64,000 nucleotides of DNA from Corynebacterium caspium DSM 44850 (GTDB taxonomy: Bacteria; Actinomycetota; Actinomycetes; Mycobacteriales; Mycobacteriaceae). A model generated the notes under the pieces. It was not told the DNA's origin, ran no database searches, and worked only from the letters and a program-made list of their open reading frames with translations. Positions 37,814 to 46,498 of this stretch are shown here, piece after piece; positions within the stretch are counted from its first letter, which is position 1; each line of letters starts with the position of its first letter. The translations under genes and the position numbers were made by a program. The stretch covers positions 1,798,001 to 1,862,000 of the forward strand of contig NZ_CP047118.1 in NCBI RefSeq assembly GCF_030440555.1, in the 5' to 3' direction.

Positions 37814-38463
37814 AAATCACCTTGATAGATAATCGCGATTCTTTTGTATACAACCTAGTAGATGCGGTATCCACTAGTGGACATGAATGCACTGTGTACC
37901 GCAATACCGTGCCCACCGCACAGGTACTAGCCAGCAAACCTGATGTCATGCTGTTATCCCCTGGCCCTGGCCATCCTTTAGAAGCTGGCACCATGATGGA
38001 AACTTTGGCGGCTTGCTTAGCAGCTGAGATCCCCGTATTTGGGGTATGCCTTGGCTTTCAAGCTCTGCTAGAGCATTTTGCTGGTTCCGTAAAACCTTGT
38101 GGGGCGATGCATGGGGTCAAAGGTCGCATGGAATTAACTGCTGCCGGCTTGGAATCAGGGCTATTTGACGGACTTACTATTGATGCAGATATTGCCGCTG
38201 GTGATCCTGGTCGGATAGTTCCGATTGCCCGCTATCACTCCTTGGGTTGCACTAATCCACCAGCTGAGCTGACCGTTTTGGGATGGTCTGATTCTGAGGC
38301 CGGGCCAGTAGTGCAAGCGGCTTGCTTAGAGGATGCAGATTCTAAGCGGCTGCAAGCTATCGGGGTGCAATTCCATCCAGAATCATTACTTACCCCTGCT
38401 GGGCCCATTATCTTGCAAAGAATTTTAGAAAAGCTGCATGTTTCACGTGAAACATCGCATTAG
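37810..38463 (+). CDS. trpG: Anthranilate synthase component II (glutamine amidotransferase)
   Basis: 217 residues of class I amidotransferase: oxyanion loop SPGPGHP, nucleophile Cys-80 in FGVCLGFQ (the usual GHQ His is Phe here), and QFHPES with the catalytic His/Glu. It delivers ammonia to TrpE. The ATG overlaps the trpE TGA, so the two are translationally coupled. The last codons are read from a parS site, giving the C-terminus HVSRETSH; the end of the protein is therefore shaped by a DNA-binding site. Confidence 0.97.
   Translation: MKITLIDNRDSFVYNLVDAVSTSGHECTVYRNTVPTAQVLASKPDVMLLSPGPGHPLEAGTMMETLAACLAAEIPVFGVCLGFQALLEHFAGSVKPCGAMHGVKGRMELTAAGLESGLFDGLTIDADIAAGDPGRIVPIARYHSLGCTNPPAELTVLGWSDSEAGPVVQAACLEDADSKRLQAIGVQFHPESLLTPAGPIILQRILEKLHVSRETSH
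38439..38454. promoter_or_regulatory. parS: parS site 1 (in trpG 3' end)
   Basis: Perfect TGTTTCACGTGAAACA, the ParB-binding palindrome, inside the last codons of trpG. Confidence 0.9.
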
Positions 38464-38487
38464 AACTACCAAAAAGAAAGTAGCCAC

Positions 38488-39507
38488 ATGAGTAGCTTAG
38501 ATAAACTGATCGCTTACCTCGATAATAAAAACCCCACAGTTACTGAAGCCATAGAGGTATTTACCCCACTTACTGTCGGAGAATATGACGATATTCATAT
38601 CGCGGCCCTACTGACCGCAGTACGGACGCGTGGTGAAACCTATGCAGATTTACTAGGAGCAGCCCGAGCTTTCCTGGCTGCCGGACGACCCTTCCCGATA
38701 ACTGGCGCCGGCCTACTAGATACCGCTGGTACTGGTGGCGATGGGAAGAACACCATCAATATCACCACCGGAGCCTCCTTGGTAGCAGCTGCTGGAGGAG
38801 CAAAGCTGGTAAAAGTAGGCAACCGCTCTGTATCCTCAGCATCTGGTTCAGCCGATGTTTTAGAAGCAATGAATATCCCCCTGGATTTAGATCCACACCG
38901 GGCTGTACGCCAATTCGAAGCCTCTAATTTCACTTTCCTTTTTGCCCCGGCCTATAACCCCGCAGTTTCTCATGTGCAGCCGGTAAGACGTGCACTTAAA
39001 ATACCTACACTTTTTAATACCCTGGGGCCAGTACTTTCCCCGGCGCGCCCAGAATTTCAAATCATGGGAGTCGCTAACCCCGGAGTTGGGCAAATGATTG
39101 CTGAGGTATTTCGAGACCTAGGGCGCAGCCGAGCCCTCATTGTGCACGGTGCTGGCACCGATGAAATCGCCGTATGGGGACCAACCCAATTATGGGAGCT
39201 AGACCGCGAAGGCAATATTCGGGAATACACCATCACCCCCGATGATCTCGGTTTGCCCACATACTCACTAGATGAACTAGTAGGTGGCGATGGCCAAGCT
39301 AATGCCCAAGCCCTGTATGCAGTATTTCGTGGCGAAGGAAAGCCTGCGCATCGCGATGCTATTGCCGCAGCTGCTGGAGGTATGTTCTATATCTCTGAGC
39401 GAGCCGACAGCTTGCGCGAAGGCACTGAAAAAGCCTTAGAGCTAATCAATGACGGCACAGTCGATACCTGGTTGCGCACCCATGAGGAGGCAGATTATGG
39501 CGCTTAA
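38488..39507 (+). CDS. trpD: Anthranilate phosphoribosyltransferase
   Basis: 339 residues, normal length. Motifs: DTAGTGGDGKNTINITTGASLVAAAGGAKLVKVGNRSVSSASGSADVLEAM for PRPP/Mg and anthranilate binding, and GxxGPVLSPARP-like NTLGPVLSPARP. It joins anthranilate to PRPP. Third gene of the operon, 24 bp after trpG; the 3' end overlaps trpC by 11 bp. Confidence 0.97.
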   Translation: MSSLDKLIAYLDNKNPTVTEAIEVFTPLTVGEYDDIHIAALLTAVRTRGETYADLLGAARAFLAAGRPFPITGAGLLDTAGTGGDGKNTINITTGASLVAAAGGAKLVKVGNRSVSSASGSADVLEAMNIPLDLDPHRAVRQFEASNFTFLFAPAYNPAVSHVQPVRRALKIPTLFNTLGPVLSPARPEFQIMGVANPGVGQMIAEVFRDLGRSRALIVHGAGTDEIAVWGPTQLWELDREGNIREYTITPDDLGLPTYSLDELVGGDGQANAQALYAVFRGEGKPAHRDAIAAAAGGMFYISERADSLREGTEKALELINDGTVDTWLRTHEEADYGA

Positions 39508-40936
39508 TACCGGACTTCCCACCGTTTTAGAAAATATCGTAGCTACCCGACGCACCCATCTACCACAAATACGTGCCCAACTTGCCGGCATAACTGCCGA
39601 ATCTTTGCCAGTATCCCAGCGCTCTCTATTTGAGTCACTTCGCAGTGGGGGAACAGGGAATGGTCGCAATGGAAGAGAAGGCCGACACTTCATAATGGAG
39701 TGCAAATCGGCTTCTCCTTCCTTAGGTGCTATTCGCCCCGATTATGATCCAGCTGCCATTGCTCGGATTTATTCCCGCTATGCAGCCGGCATCTCGGTAC
39801 TGTGCGAGCCAGAATTTTTTGGCGGCAGCTACCAACACTTAAGTGCCGTCAGTGCTACAACGCACCTACCGGTCCTCTGTAAAGACTTCATTATTGATCC
39901 CATCCAAATAATCGCCGCGCGTTATTACGGTGCTGATGCCATCTTGCTAATGCTCTCAGTGCTTGATGATGAAAGCTACCGCCTACTAGCAAAGCTAGCC
40001 ACACAACTGGGCCTAGATATCTTGACTGAGGTAGTTGATGAGGAAGAGGTAGCCCGCGCTATAGCGCTGGGAGCGAATATTTTTGGCATTAACCATCGCA
40101 ATTTACATGACCTAAGCATTGATTTAGAGCGCTCTGCCAGGCTGGAAAAACTAGTACCTACTGAGGCAGTAGTTGTTTCCGAATCTGGCATTAGAGATAA
40201 CCGCACTGTGCGAAAACTCTCTGGCCACTCGGATGCTTTTTTAGTAGGTTCACAGCTGACATCCCAACCAGATATTGATCTAGCTTGTCGGGAGCTCGTA
40301 TATGGTGCCCATAAAGTTTGTGGTTTGCGCAGTATTGCAGAAGCCCAAAATATTCGTGCTAATGGGGCTAGCTATGGCGGACTTATTTTTGAAGAGGCTA
40401 GTCCTCGCAATGTTTCACGTGAAACATCGCAAAAAATCATAGCTGGAACTCCCGGACTTAAATTCGTGGCGGTTTCACGGCGCATTCAAGGCTGGGGCGA
40501 ATTAGTCGCCGATTTAGGGATAAGCGCGGTACAAGTGCACGCGCCACTGCTTGCTTCTGCAACCGCAGAACTTGAGCTAATGCACAGTATCCGTACTGAA
40601 TTACCGCAAGGAGTGGAATACTGGCGAGCTATCTCTATGACTGATTCGGCCGGACCTGGAATAGCAATTGCCTTGGCCGCAAATGAGCAAGTGGATAAAT
40701 TACTACTTGATTCTGGCGTAGGTGGCACCGGAGAAGCATTCGACTGGGCAAAGATACCTCCAGCAGTAGCTAAAAAGAGCTTATTAGCCGGCGGATTGAA
40801 GCTCGCCAATATTCCCGCAGCGCTAAGCACTGGGGTAGCTGGCCTAGATCTAAATTCTGGGCTGGAATATCCAGATGGCTCAGCTAAAGATCCAGGTGCT
40901 GTGCGAAGAGCTTTTGAAGCTATTCGGATCAACTAG
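39497..40936 (+). CDS. trpCF: Fused indole-3-glycerol-phosphate synthase / phosphoribosylanthranilate isomerase
   Basis: 479 residues joining TrpC (N-terminal barrel: MECKSASPSLGAIRPDYDPAAIARIYS, VLCKDFIIDPIQI, GINHRNLHDLSIDLERS, VSESGIRDN) and TrpF (C-terminal barrel: KVCGLRS start, LLDSGVGGTGEAFDWAKI, LAGGLKLANI). It performs two successive steps of Trp synthesis. The start is ATG 39497, with GAGGAGG 6 nt upstream, rather than the longer upstream frame. A parS site lies in frame in the TrpF half and adds NVSRETS, where TrpF proteins usually vary in length. Confidence 0.96.
   Translation: MALNTGLPTVLENIVATRRTHLPQIRAQLAGITAESLPVSQRSLFESLRSGGTGNGRNGREGRHFIMECKSASPSLGAIRPDYDPAAIARIYSRYAAGISVLCEPEFFGGSYQHLSAVSATTHLPVLCKDFIIDPIQIIAARYYGADAILLMLSVLDDESYRLLAKLATQLGLDILTEVVDEEEVARAIALGANIFGINHRNLHDLSIDLERSARLEKLVPTEAVVVSESGIRDNRTVRKLSGHSDAFLVGSQLTSQPDIDLACRELVYGAHKVCGLRSIAEAQNIRANGASYGGLIFEEASPRNVSRETSQKIIAGTPGLKFVAVSRRIQGWGELVADLGISAVQVHAPLLASATAELELMHSIRTELPQGVEYWRAISMTDSAGPGIAIALAANEQVDKLLLDSGVGGTGEAFDWAKIPPAVAKKSLLAGGLKLANIPAALSTGVAGLDLNSGLEYPDGSAKDPGAVRRAFEAIRIN
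40411..40426. promoter_or_regulatory. parS: parS site 2 (inside trpCF)
   Basis: Perfect TGTTTCACGTGAAACA within the trpF part of trpCF. Confidence 0.9.
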
Positions 40937-40972
40937 CAGTCAAAGCAGCTAGGCTAAACACTAATAGCTAAG

Positions 40973-40998
40973 GGCAATGTTTCACGTGAAACATTGCC
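40973..40998. promoter_or_regulatory. parS: parS site 3 (trpCF-trpB gap), 26-bp perfect palindrome
   Basis: The 16-bp parS core (40978-40993) is extended by GGCAA/TTGCC arms into a perfect 26-bp palindrome. It is the only parS in the window clearly outside any coding sequence. In RNA it would fold as an almost loopless hairpin in the middle of the trp transcript. Confidence 0.9.
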
Positions 40999-41086
40999 TA
41001 GCCGAGCTGGCAGCATCGCAGCTACGGTACATCGCTAAAAAACACCTGAAATAAATTTTAGAATTCCTAAAGAGAAGAGAAGATCT

Positions 41087-42313
41087 ATGACCCTGCTTCC
41101 GGCATATTATGGGGAATTTGGTGGCCAGTTTGTGGCTGAATCCTTAATCCCAGCTTTAGATCAATTAGAAAAAGCCTTTGTTGAAGCCATGGACGATCAA
41201 GAATTCATGGATGAATACCGTGGCCTTCTACGCAATTACCTCGGTCGGCCAACACCGCTAACTGAGTGTGCAAACCTGCCACTCGCTGGCAAAGGCAAAG
41301 GCTTTGCGCGCATCTTCCTCAAAAGAGAAGATTTAGTACACGGCGGAGCCCATAAAACCAACCAGGTAATCGGGCAGATTTTGCTGGCCAAAAAGATGGG
41401 CAAAAAGCGCATTATTGCCGAAACAGGCGCCGGCCAACACGGCACCGCCACTGCTTTAGCATGCGCGCTCCTGGGCATGGAATGCGTTATCTATATGGGG
41501 GCTAAAGATATTGCCCGCCAGCAACCCAATGTTTATCGGATGCAATTACACGGCGCCCAAGTAGTGCCGGTAGATTCCGGATCAGGGACCTTAAAAGATG
41601 CCGTAAATGAGGCCCTACGGGACTGGACAGCTACCTTCCACGAATCCCACTATTTGCTCGGCACTGCGGCTGGACCGCATCCCTTCCCAAAGATTGTGAA
41701 GGAATTTCACCGCGTCATCTCCGAAGAAGCCAAAGCCCAATTTATAGAACGCACCGGGGGACTGCCCGATATGGTAGTGGCCTGTGTAGGCGGTGGCTCC
41801 AATGCTATTGGCATGTTTGCCGAGTTCATCGAAGAACCCACAGTGCAATTAGTAGGAGCAGAACCAGCTGGCCTAGGCATGGATACCGATAAGCACGGCG
41901 CGACTATAAATAATAATCAAGAAGGATTACTCCACGGCGCCAAGTCCTATCTAATGCGCGATGAAGATGGCCAAGTTCGCGAATCTTATTCAATTTCAGC
42001 CGGACTAGATTATCCCGGTGTAGGCCCAGAACATGCCCACTTAAATAAAACAGGCCGCGCTAGCTATGTAGGCATAACTGATGCCGAAGCCTTAGAGGCC
42101 TTCCAATTACTCAGTCTTTATGAAGGGATAATTCCAGCTTTGGAATCCTCCCATGCCTTTGCCTATGCACTAAAGCGGGCTGCCGCTGCAGAAGAAGCAG
42201 GGGAACAGTTAAGTATTTTGGTATGCCTTTCTGGACGCGGTGACAAAGATGTCGCCCATGTGCGCGCTACTTTAGAAGCACATCCTGAATACCTGGTGAA
42301 AGAAGGCCGATAA
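41087..42313 (+). CDS. trpB: Tryptophan synthase beta subunit
   Basis: 408 residues, PLP-dependent. Motifs: [14 protein letters not shown], the PLP lysine in [23 protein letters not shown] and the phosphate loop GGGSNAIG. It condenses indole and serine to tryptophan, with indole channelled from TrpA. An AAAGAGAAGAGAAG purine stretch precedes the ATG. Its stop overlaps the trpA start by one base. Confidence 0.98.
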   Translation: MTLLPAYYGEFGGQFVAESLIPALDQLEKAFVEAMDDQEFMDEYRGLLRNYLGRPTPLTECANLPLAGKGKGFARIFLKREDLVHGGAHKTNQVIGQILLAKKMGKKRIIAETGAGQHGTATALACALLGMECVIYMGAKDIARQQPNVYRMQLHGAQVVPVDSGSGTLKDAVNEALRDWTATFHESHYLLGTAAGPHPFPKIVKEFHRVISEEAKAQFIERTGGLPDMVVACVGGGSNAIGMFAEFIEEPTVQLVGAEPAGLGMDTDKHGATINNNQEGLLHGAKSYLMRDEDGQVRESYSISAGLDYPGVGPEHAHLNKTGRASYVGITDAEALEAFQLLSLYEGIIPALESSHAFAYALKRAAAAEEAGEQLSILVCLSGRGDKDVAHVRATLEAHPEYLVKEGR

Positions 42314-43179
42314 TGTCTCGCTATAGCAATACCTTCAAAAGGCTAGCCACTCTACAAGAAGGCGCATTTGTACCCTTCTTAATGCTTAATGATCCTTCTC
42401 CACAGGAATCTTTGGAGATTATTCGTACCGTAATTTCCGCTGGAGCAGATGCCTTAGAACTAGGTATTCCATTTTCAGACCCCGTAGCCGATGGACCCAC
42501 GGTGGCAAGATCTCATATTCGAGCCCTAGCCGGTGGGGCAACCCTTGCACAAGCACTGGAGCTAATAGCTGCCATCCGGGCTGAATTTCCAGATATTCCT
42601 ATCGGGCTGCTGCTTTATGGAAATATGCCTTATTCGCGCGGCCTAGAGCGCTTCTATACAGAAGTTAAGGAAGCCGGCGCTGATTCAGTGCTAATACCAG
42701 ATGTGCCAGTGCGCGAAGGTGAACCCTTTATTGCCGCAGCTAAAGCAGTAGGTATTGATCCCATCTTTATTGCCCCCGCAAGAGCTAATGCAGAAACCTT
42801 GGCAGGAGTATCTAAATATTCCCGCGGATATATTTATGCAATATCTCGAGATGGAGTAACAGGTACAGAACGCGAAGCAGAAACTACCGGACTAACAGAG
42901 GTAGTAAATAATGTGAGCAAATTTGGGGGAGCACCAGTACTGCTGGGCTTTGGAATATCCACCCCAGAGCATGTAGCCAAGGCAATTTCTGCAGGAGCAA
43001 GTGGCGCAATTACCGGCTCTGCACTAATGGCAATTATTGAAAAGCATCTAGTTGCCGATAATAGCCGCGTCAGTTTAAACGAACACGATATTCCAGCGAT
43101 GAAAGTTGCTGATATGGATGCGCTAAAAGTAGAAATAACCAACTACATCAGCGCCATGAAAGCAGCCACTCGAAGCTAG
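42313..43179 (+). CDS. trpA: Tryptophan synthase alpha subunit
   Basis: 288 residues, TIM barrel. ALELGIPFSDPVADGPT holds the catalytic Glu and Asp, and LIPDVPVREGEPF is the flexible loop region. It cleaves indole-3-glycerol phosphate to indole. Final gene of the operon, coupled to trpB by a TAATG overlap and followed by a terminator. Confidence 0.98.
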   Translation: MSRYSNTFKRLATLQEGAFVPFLMLNDPSPQESLEIIRTVISAGADALELGIPFSDPVADGPTVARSHIRALAGGATLAQALELIAAIRAEFPDIPIGLLLYGNMPYSRGLERFYTEVKEAGADSVLIPDVPVREGEPFIAAAKAVGIDPIFIAPARANAETLAGVSKYSRGYIYAISRDGVTGTEREAETTGLTEVVNNVSKFGGAPVLLGFGISTPEHVAKAISAGASGAITGSALMAIIEKHLVADNSRVSLNEHDIPAMKVADMDALKVEITNYISAMKAATRS

Positions 43180-43212
43180 CTTGCCTAAAGATGTAGTGCG
43201 TGGACCAAAAAT

Positions 43213-43249
43213 GCCGTCGGGTTTAAGACTAAAAACCTGGCGGCTTTTT
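43213..43249 (+). terminator. trp operon terminator
   Basis: GCCGTCGGGTTT pairs with AAACCTGGCGGC (two G-T pairs) and is followed by five T, 34 bp after trpA. Confidence 0.85.
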
Positions 43250-43437
43250 GGTGCTAGCTTGGCCTAAGTCTGCCTAAATTGGCCGTAACTTAGAGCTACA
43301 TTCAGGCAGCACCCAAGCAATACGCGACCACACAGCACAAGTAACAGTGACGTTAATGGTGCGAATAATAAAGCAGCAATACCGATACCAGAATTCTAGA
43401 AAATCGTTGACGCCTCTACTATTTGCTAAACCTTAGC

Positions 43438-43451
43438 TAGGATGCATCCTA
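43438..43451. promoter_or_regulatory. 14-bp perfect palindrome upstream of the Rieske gene
   Basis: TAGGATGCATCCTA, 26 bp upstream of the ATG, with a -35-like TTGACG at 43407. A likely operator in the promoter; the regulator is unknown. Confidence 0.5.
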
Positions 43452-43476
43452 AAAAATCACTGGCATACTGGAAAAC

Positions 43477-43857
43477 ATGACTGAACAACGCCCATGTTCT
43501 CGCCGCTTATTTCTCCTTGGCACTGCAACCACCTTTGCCGGCGCCATATTAGCTGCCTGTGGTTCCGATGATCCGGTAGAAACCGCAATTAGCGATGTAC
43601 CCGTCGGCAGTGCAGTAATCATCGGAGAGTACATAATTGCGCAACCTACCGCCGGAGAATACAAAGCATTTTCGGCCATATGCCCACACCAGTCCTGGTT
43701 AATCAGTGAAGTAGAAGGCAGCGTAGTACGGTGCACTAACCACAACTCGCGCTTCTCGATTGCTACCGGGGAAGTATTAGAAGGCCCCTCCCGCAAACCC
43801 TTAACCGCAACTCCGATAACCATTAATGGAGATCGCATCAGTACCGTTAAAAGCTAA
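43477..43857 (+). CDS. Small Rieske [2Fe-2S] lipoprotein
   Basis: 126 residues. The N-terminus is a twin-arginine-type signal (SRRLFLLGTATTFAGAI) ending in the lipobox LAAC, so it should be exported folded with its cluster and lipid-anchored. The Rieske motif is CPHQ...CTNHNSRF (C-x-H, 16 residues, C-x2-H). An electron-transfer role is likely; the partner is unknown and no cytochrome or oxygenase gene is near. It is single-gene, between the trp terminator and a transporter. Confidence 0.88.
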   Translation: MTEQRPCSRRLFLLGTATTFAGAILAACGSDDPVETAISDVPVGSAVIIGEYIIAQPTAGEYKAFSAICPHQSWLISEVEGSVVRCTNHNSRFSIATGEVLEGPSRKPLTATPITINGDRISTVKS

Positions 43858-43892
43858 AACGGGGGCAGCAATAACTGGGGTGGCTAGGGTAG

Positions 43893-43917
43893 CTAGGTTG
43901 CGCGGGTGGCAACCTAG
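43893..43917 (+). terminator. Hairpin between Rieske and transporter genes
   Basis: CTAGGTTGC pairs with GCAACCTAG (9 bp, 7-nt loop). It ends 13 bp before the transporter ATG and lacks a T-run, so it may act as terminator or as a 5' regulatory hairpin. Confidence 0.45.
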
Positions 43918-43930
43918 TTAGAATCAGATC

Positions 43931-44896
43931 ATGCTGGCCAAAAAGAAAATTGACCCCTTGATTGTGCTAATAATTCTGGCGGTAATTGCCGCCATTTTAT
44001 TTCCGGCTTCTGGATGGTTCGCCACGGCCTGGAGCTGGGGGGTGAAAATAGCGATTGCCCTACTTTTCTTTCTCTATGGAGCTCGCCTCGAAACCCGGGA
44101 AGCACTTGAAGGGCTCAAGAACTGGCGACTGCACCTTTTAATTTTAAGTTTCACCTTTATCTGTTTTCCGCTCCTGGGATGGGCGCTAAAACCCGTGCTA
44201 GTGCCCATAGTGGGAGAAGCACTTTATGCCGGAATACTTTTCCTGACCCTGGTACCTTCCACCGTGCAATCCTCGGTAGCTTTTACCTCCATAGCTCATG
44301 GAAATGTGGCTGGGTCAATTGTGGCGGCATCGTTAAGCAATGTAATTGGGGTGGTAGCAACCCCCCTGCTGGTACTGTGGCTGATGACTACTGATGGCAC
44401 TTTGCATATTGATAAATCAGTATTTACCGATATTGCGCTGCAGTTGCTTTTGCCATTTGTAGTCGGGCAACTGAGTCAGAAGTGGACCATGCGATTGGCG
44501 GCGAGCCCAGCTACAAAACTGGTGGATCGCGGTTCGATTACCATGGTGGTTTATTCGGCTTTTTCGGCTGGAATGGTCGCGGGGATTTGGTCAAGTACGG
44601 GGGTTTGGCAAATTATATTTATTACAGCGTTTTCCGTGGTAGTAGTGGCTTTTATGCTGTGGTTCACGCGCTTTATTGCTATGAAATTAGGGATGAATAG
44701 GGCAGATTCCATAGCAGCAGAATTCTGCGGTACCAAGAAATCCCTAGCCTCTGGACTGCCCATGGCCTCAGTTATCTTTAGCGGAGGCACCTTGGGTTTA
44801 TTAATTTTGCCCTTAATGATCTTTCACCAGGTACAACTCATGATGTGTTCCTGGCTAGCTGCACGCTATGCCACTAAATATGAAGCCACTAGCTAA
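43931..44896 (+). CDS. Bile acid:sodium symporter (BASS)-family transporter
   Basis: 321 residues with about ten helices, SBF-like (YfeH-type) subgroup: FFLYGARLETREALEGLKNWRLHL near the start, LVPSTVQSSVAFTSIAHGNVAGSIVAASLSNVIGV in the middle, and AEFCGTKKSLASGLPMASVIF near the end, containing the crossing-helix motifs. It is an inner-membrane Na+-coupled carrier of an organic anion; the substrate is not known. A stem-loop precedes the ATG. Confidence 0.88.
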   Translation: MLAKKKIDPLIVLIILAVIAAILFPASGWFATAWSWGVKIAIALLFFLYGARLETREALEGLKNWRLHLLILSFTFICFPLLGWALKPVLVPIVGEALYAGILFLTLVPSTVQSSVAFTSIAHGNVAGSIVAASLSNVIGVVATPLLVLWLMTTDGTLHIDKSVFTDIALQLLLPFVVGQLSQKWTMRLAASPATKLVDRGSITMVVYSAFSAGMVAGIWSSTGVWQIIFITAFSVVVVAFMLWFTRFIAMKLGMNRADSIAAEFCGTKKSLASGLPMASVIFSGGTLGLLILPLMIFHQVQLMMCSWLAARYATKYEATS

Positions 44897-44942
44897 GCAA
44901 ACAGTACTGGTATAAATACCCTTAGAAAAACAGGAAAGTAGG

Positions 44943-45272
44943 ATGTTTCACGTGAAACCTTTAGCTTATATCGGCCTTTTAATGAAGGAACCCAATGGCG
45001 GCCAGCTCGTGCATCTTGCCGAATTACGCCTAATTGATGAAACCACCGCCGAGTTATTACGTCTGCTCGAATTAGACGGAGAAGAAATAATTAAAGGCGC
45101 CGGCACCCCAGAGAAAATGTACGGCACCCCAAATATTCCAGAACGCTATGTCCCACATCCTGATGTATACGGAAATTTTCCCGATGTCAGCCTAAGAATA
45201 ATTAGCCAAGAAGTATTTGGCGCACTCTGGGCCGAAGCCGAGGCTATCTTCCCAGAATTAGCCGCAGAGTAG
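44943..45272 (+). CDS. Small conserved-looking protein of unknown function, start codon in a parS-like site
   Basis: 109 residues, acidic, no signal or membrane segment. Reading from ATG 44943 gives MFHVKPLAY, the peptide coded by the parS-like palindrome; an alternative ATG at 44982 (MKEPNGG) would leave parS untranslated. The middle (VHLAELRLIDETTAELLRLLELDGEE) looks helical. I do not recognise a family. It converges on the azlCD pair. Confidence 0.65.
   Translation: MFHVKPLAYIGLLMKEPNGGQLVHLAELRLIDETTAELLRLLELDGEEIIKGAGTPEKMYGTPNIPERYVPHPDVYGNFPDVSLRIISQEVFGALWAEAEAIFPELAAE
44944..44959. promoter_or_regulatory. parS: parS-like site 4, one mismatch
   Basis: TGTTTCACGTGAAACC, with only the last base differing from the consensus, at the start codon of the 44943 gene. 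Confidence 0.75.
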
Positions 45273-45317
45273 TAGCCGCAGAGTAGTAGCCGGGGAGCGG
45301 CCGGCGGGCAGCCGGGC

Positions 45318-45674
45318 TTAAAGCACGACGTTAACAAGCACCATATAAAACACTGTGCCGCCCAAAATAGAAAGCACAGTATTATGGCGCCACCAGTGCA
45401 GTACGGAGGTAAAAATCACTCCGGCAAGTACCGCCCAAATGCCTCCTGGGGAGGCTGCTTCACCACGCATCGCATAAACCACCAATACCGTCATTACCCC
45501 CAGCGGCATGGTGGCCCCTAAAGTGCCCACAAAGGCAGAGCGGGAAAGCAGCCGATAGAAAATAAAAGGTAACCATCGCAATAGCACCGTAATAATGGCT
45601 ACCGGAATAATTACGATAGCTACCTGAGTTAAAGTAACCCCTTCTGGGAGCCCATAAGAACTGGCCAAAATCAT
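45318..45674 (-). CDS. azlD: AzlD-family branched-chain amino acid exporter, small subunit
   Basis: 118 residues with four hydrophobic helices (VTLTQVAIVIIPVAIITVLLRWLPF, MPLGVMTVLVVYAM, IWAVLAGVIFTSVLHWW, VLSILGGTVFYMVLVNVVL). Its start overlaps the azlC stop by 4 bp, as in BrnFE-type two-component exporters of branched-chain amino acids (and Met in Corynebacterium). It works only together with AzlC in the plasma membrane. Confidence 0.85.
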   Translation of the reverse strand: MILASSYGLPEGVTLTQVAIVIIPVAIITVLLRWLPFIFYRLLSRSAFVGTLGATMPLGVMTVLVVYAMRGEAASPGGIWAVLAGVIFTSVLHWWRHNTVLSILGGTVFYMVLVNVVL

Positions 45675-46399
45675 ATACGTTCCCCCTTCAACATCCGGTC
45701 CAAGCCGGGGAGTCGATAGCGCAAAATCAAAACCGCCAAATACGCAGCCAAGGCCAGCACCAACATATGATCCGGACTAATTAAAGCGGCCACGGTTGCA
45801 AAAAGTACCGCAGTTATAAGCAAGGAAATATCCCGATTATTGCGGAAAGCCTCCCAAGCCAACACCACAAAAAGCGCTACTAAAGCAAAACCCATTCCCA
45901 CTAGATTCGGTGGAATTATCAAGCCCAATAATGCACCCACAAGGCTAGGACCAGCCCACAGGCTCTGGCATACCACGTGGATTGTTAGCAGCCGCGCACT
46001 TGAAAATTTAGCGAGTTCATCGCAAGGCTTACTGCCCACTACGGCATAAACTTCATCTGTTAGAGAATAAGTGGCATAAGCGCGCCCAGTTTTAGTGGTG
46101 ATATTTTGCCGCGGATGAGTTAAGCCATAAAACAGGTGCCGGAAATTAACTAAGAAACAAGTTAAGGCCGCCGAAAATGGGCTCACCCCCGCCGTAATTA
46201 GGCTCACTGCCAGAAATTCCATGGAGCCGGCATAAATAATTAGGGAAAATATCGGCGCCCACCACCAAGCGAAACCAGTTTGAACTACTACTAGTCCAAA
46301 GGCCAAGCCCATGGGGATCATGCCTATTCCAACATGCCAGCTATCTTTGAAGCCAGCACGAATTTCATCCCAACGCGGGCTTGAAAGAGAAGAGATCAA
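45671..46399 (-). CDS. azlC: AzlC-family branched-chain amino acid exporter, large subunit
   Basis: 242 residues, seven or so helices. Family motifs: GMIPMGLAFGLVVVQTGFAWWWAPIFSLIIYAGSMEFLAVSLITAG and NFRHLFYGLT. It is the main subunit of a BrnFE/AzlCD-type exporter. No Lrp-type regulator gene is adjacent, unlike the brnFE locus of C. glutamicum, so this may be a paralogous system with another substrate. Confidence 0.9.
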   Translation of the reverse strand: MISSLSSPRWDEIRAGFKDSWHVGIGMIPMGLAFGLVVVQTGFAWWWAPIFSLIIYAGSMEFLAVSLITAGVSPFSAALTCFLVNFRHLFYGLTHPRQNITTKTGRAYATYSLTDEVYAVVGSKPCDELAKFSSARLLTIHVVCQSLWAGPSLVGALLGLIIPPNLVGMGFALVALFVVLAWEAFRNNRDISLLITAVLFATVAALISPDHMLVLALAAYLAVLILRYRLPGLDRMLKGERI

Positions 46400-46449
46400 A
46401 GCTGCTCCTGAAGGAAATGGCGGATAAAAGTTTAAAAAAGTTAAAAAAA

Positions 46450-46477
46450 TGCGCTGAACATATTAAAGCTCAGCGCA
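46450..46477 (-). terminator. cca terminator
   Basis: TGCGCTGA pairs with TCAGCGCA around a 12-nt loop; on the minus strand it is followed by seven T. It lies 22 bp past the cca stop. Confidence 0.85.
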
Positions 46478-46498
46478 AAAATATTAATATATCCAGCT

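Noticed and set aside
45261..45288. 14-bp direct duplication at the stop codon of the 44943 gene
   Set aside because: Two copies of GCCGCAGAGTAGTA only; simple slippage without sign of a mobile element target site.
45671..46399. The characterised brnFE exporter itself
   Set aside because: Family is right, but no lrp-type regulator lies next to it, so the specific assignment is not supported.
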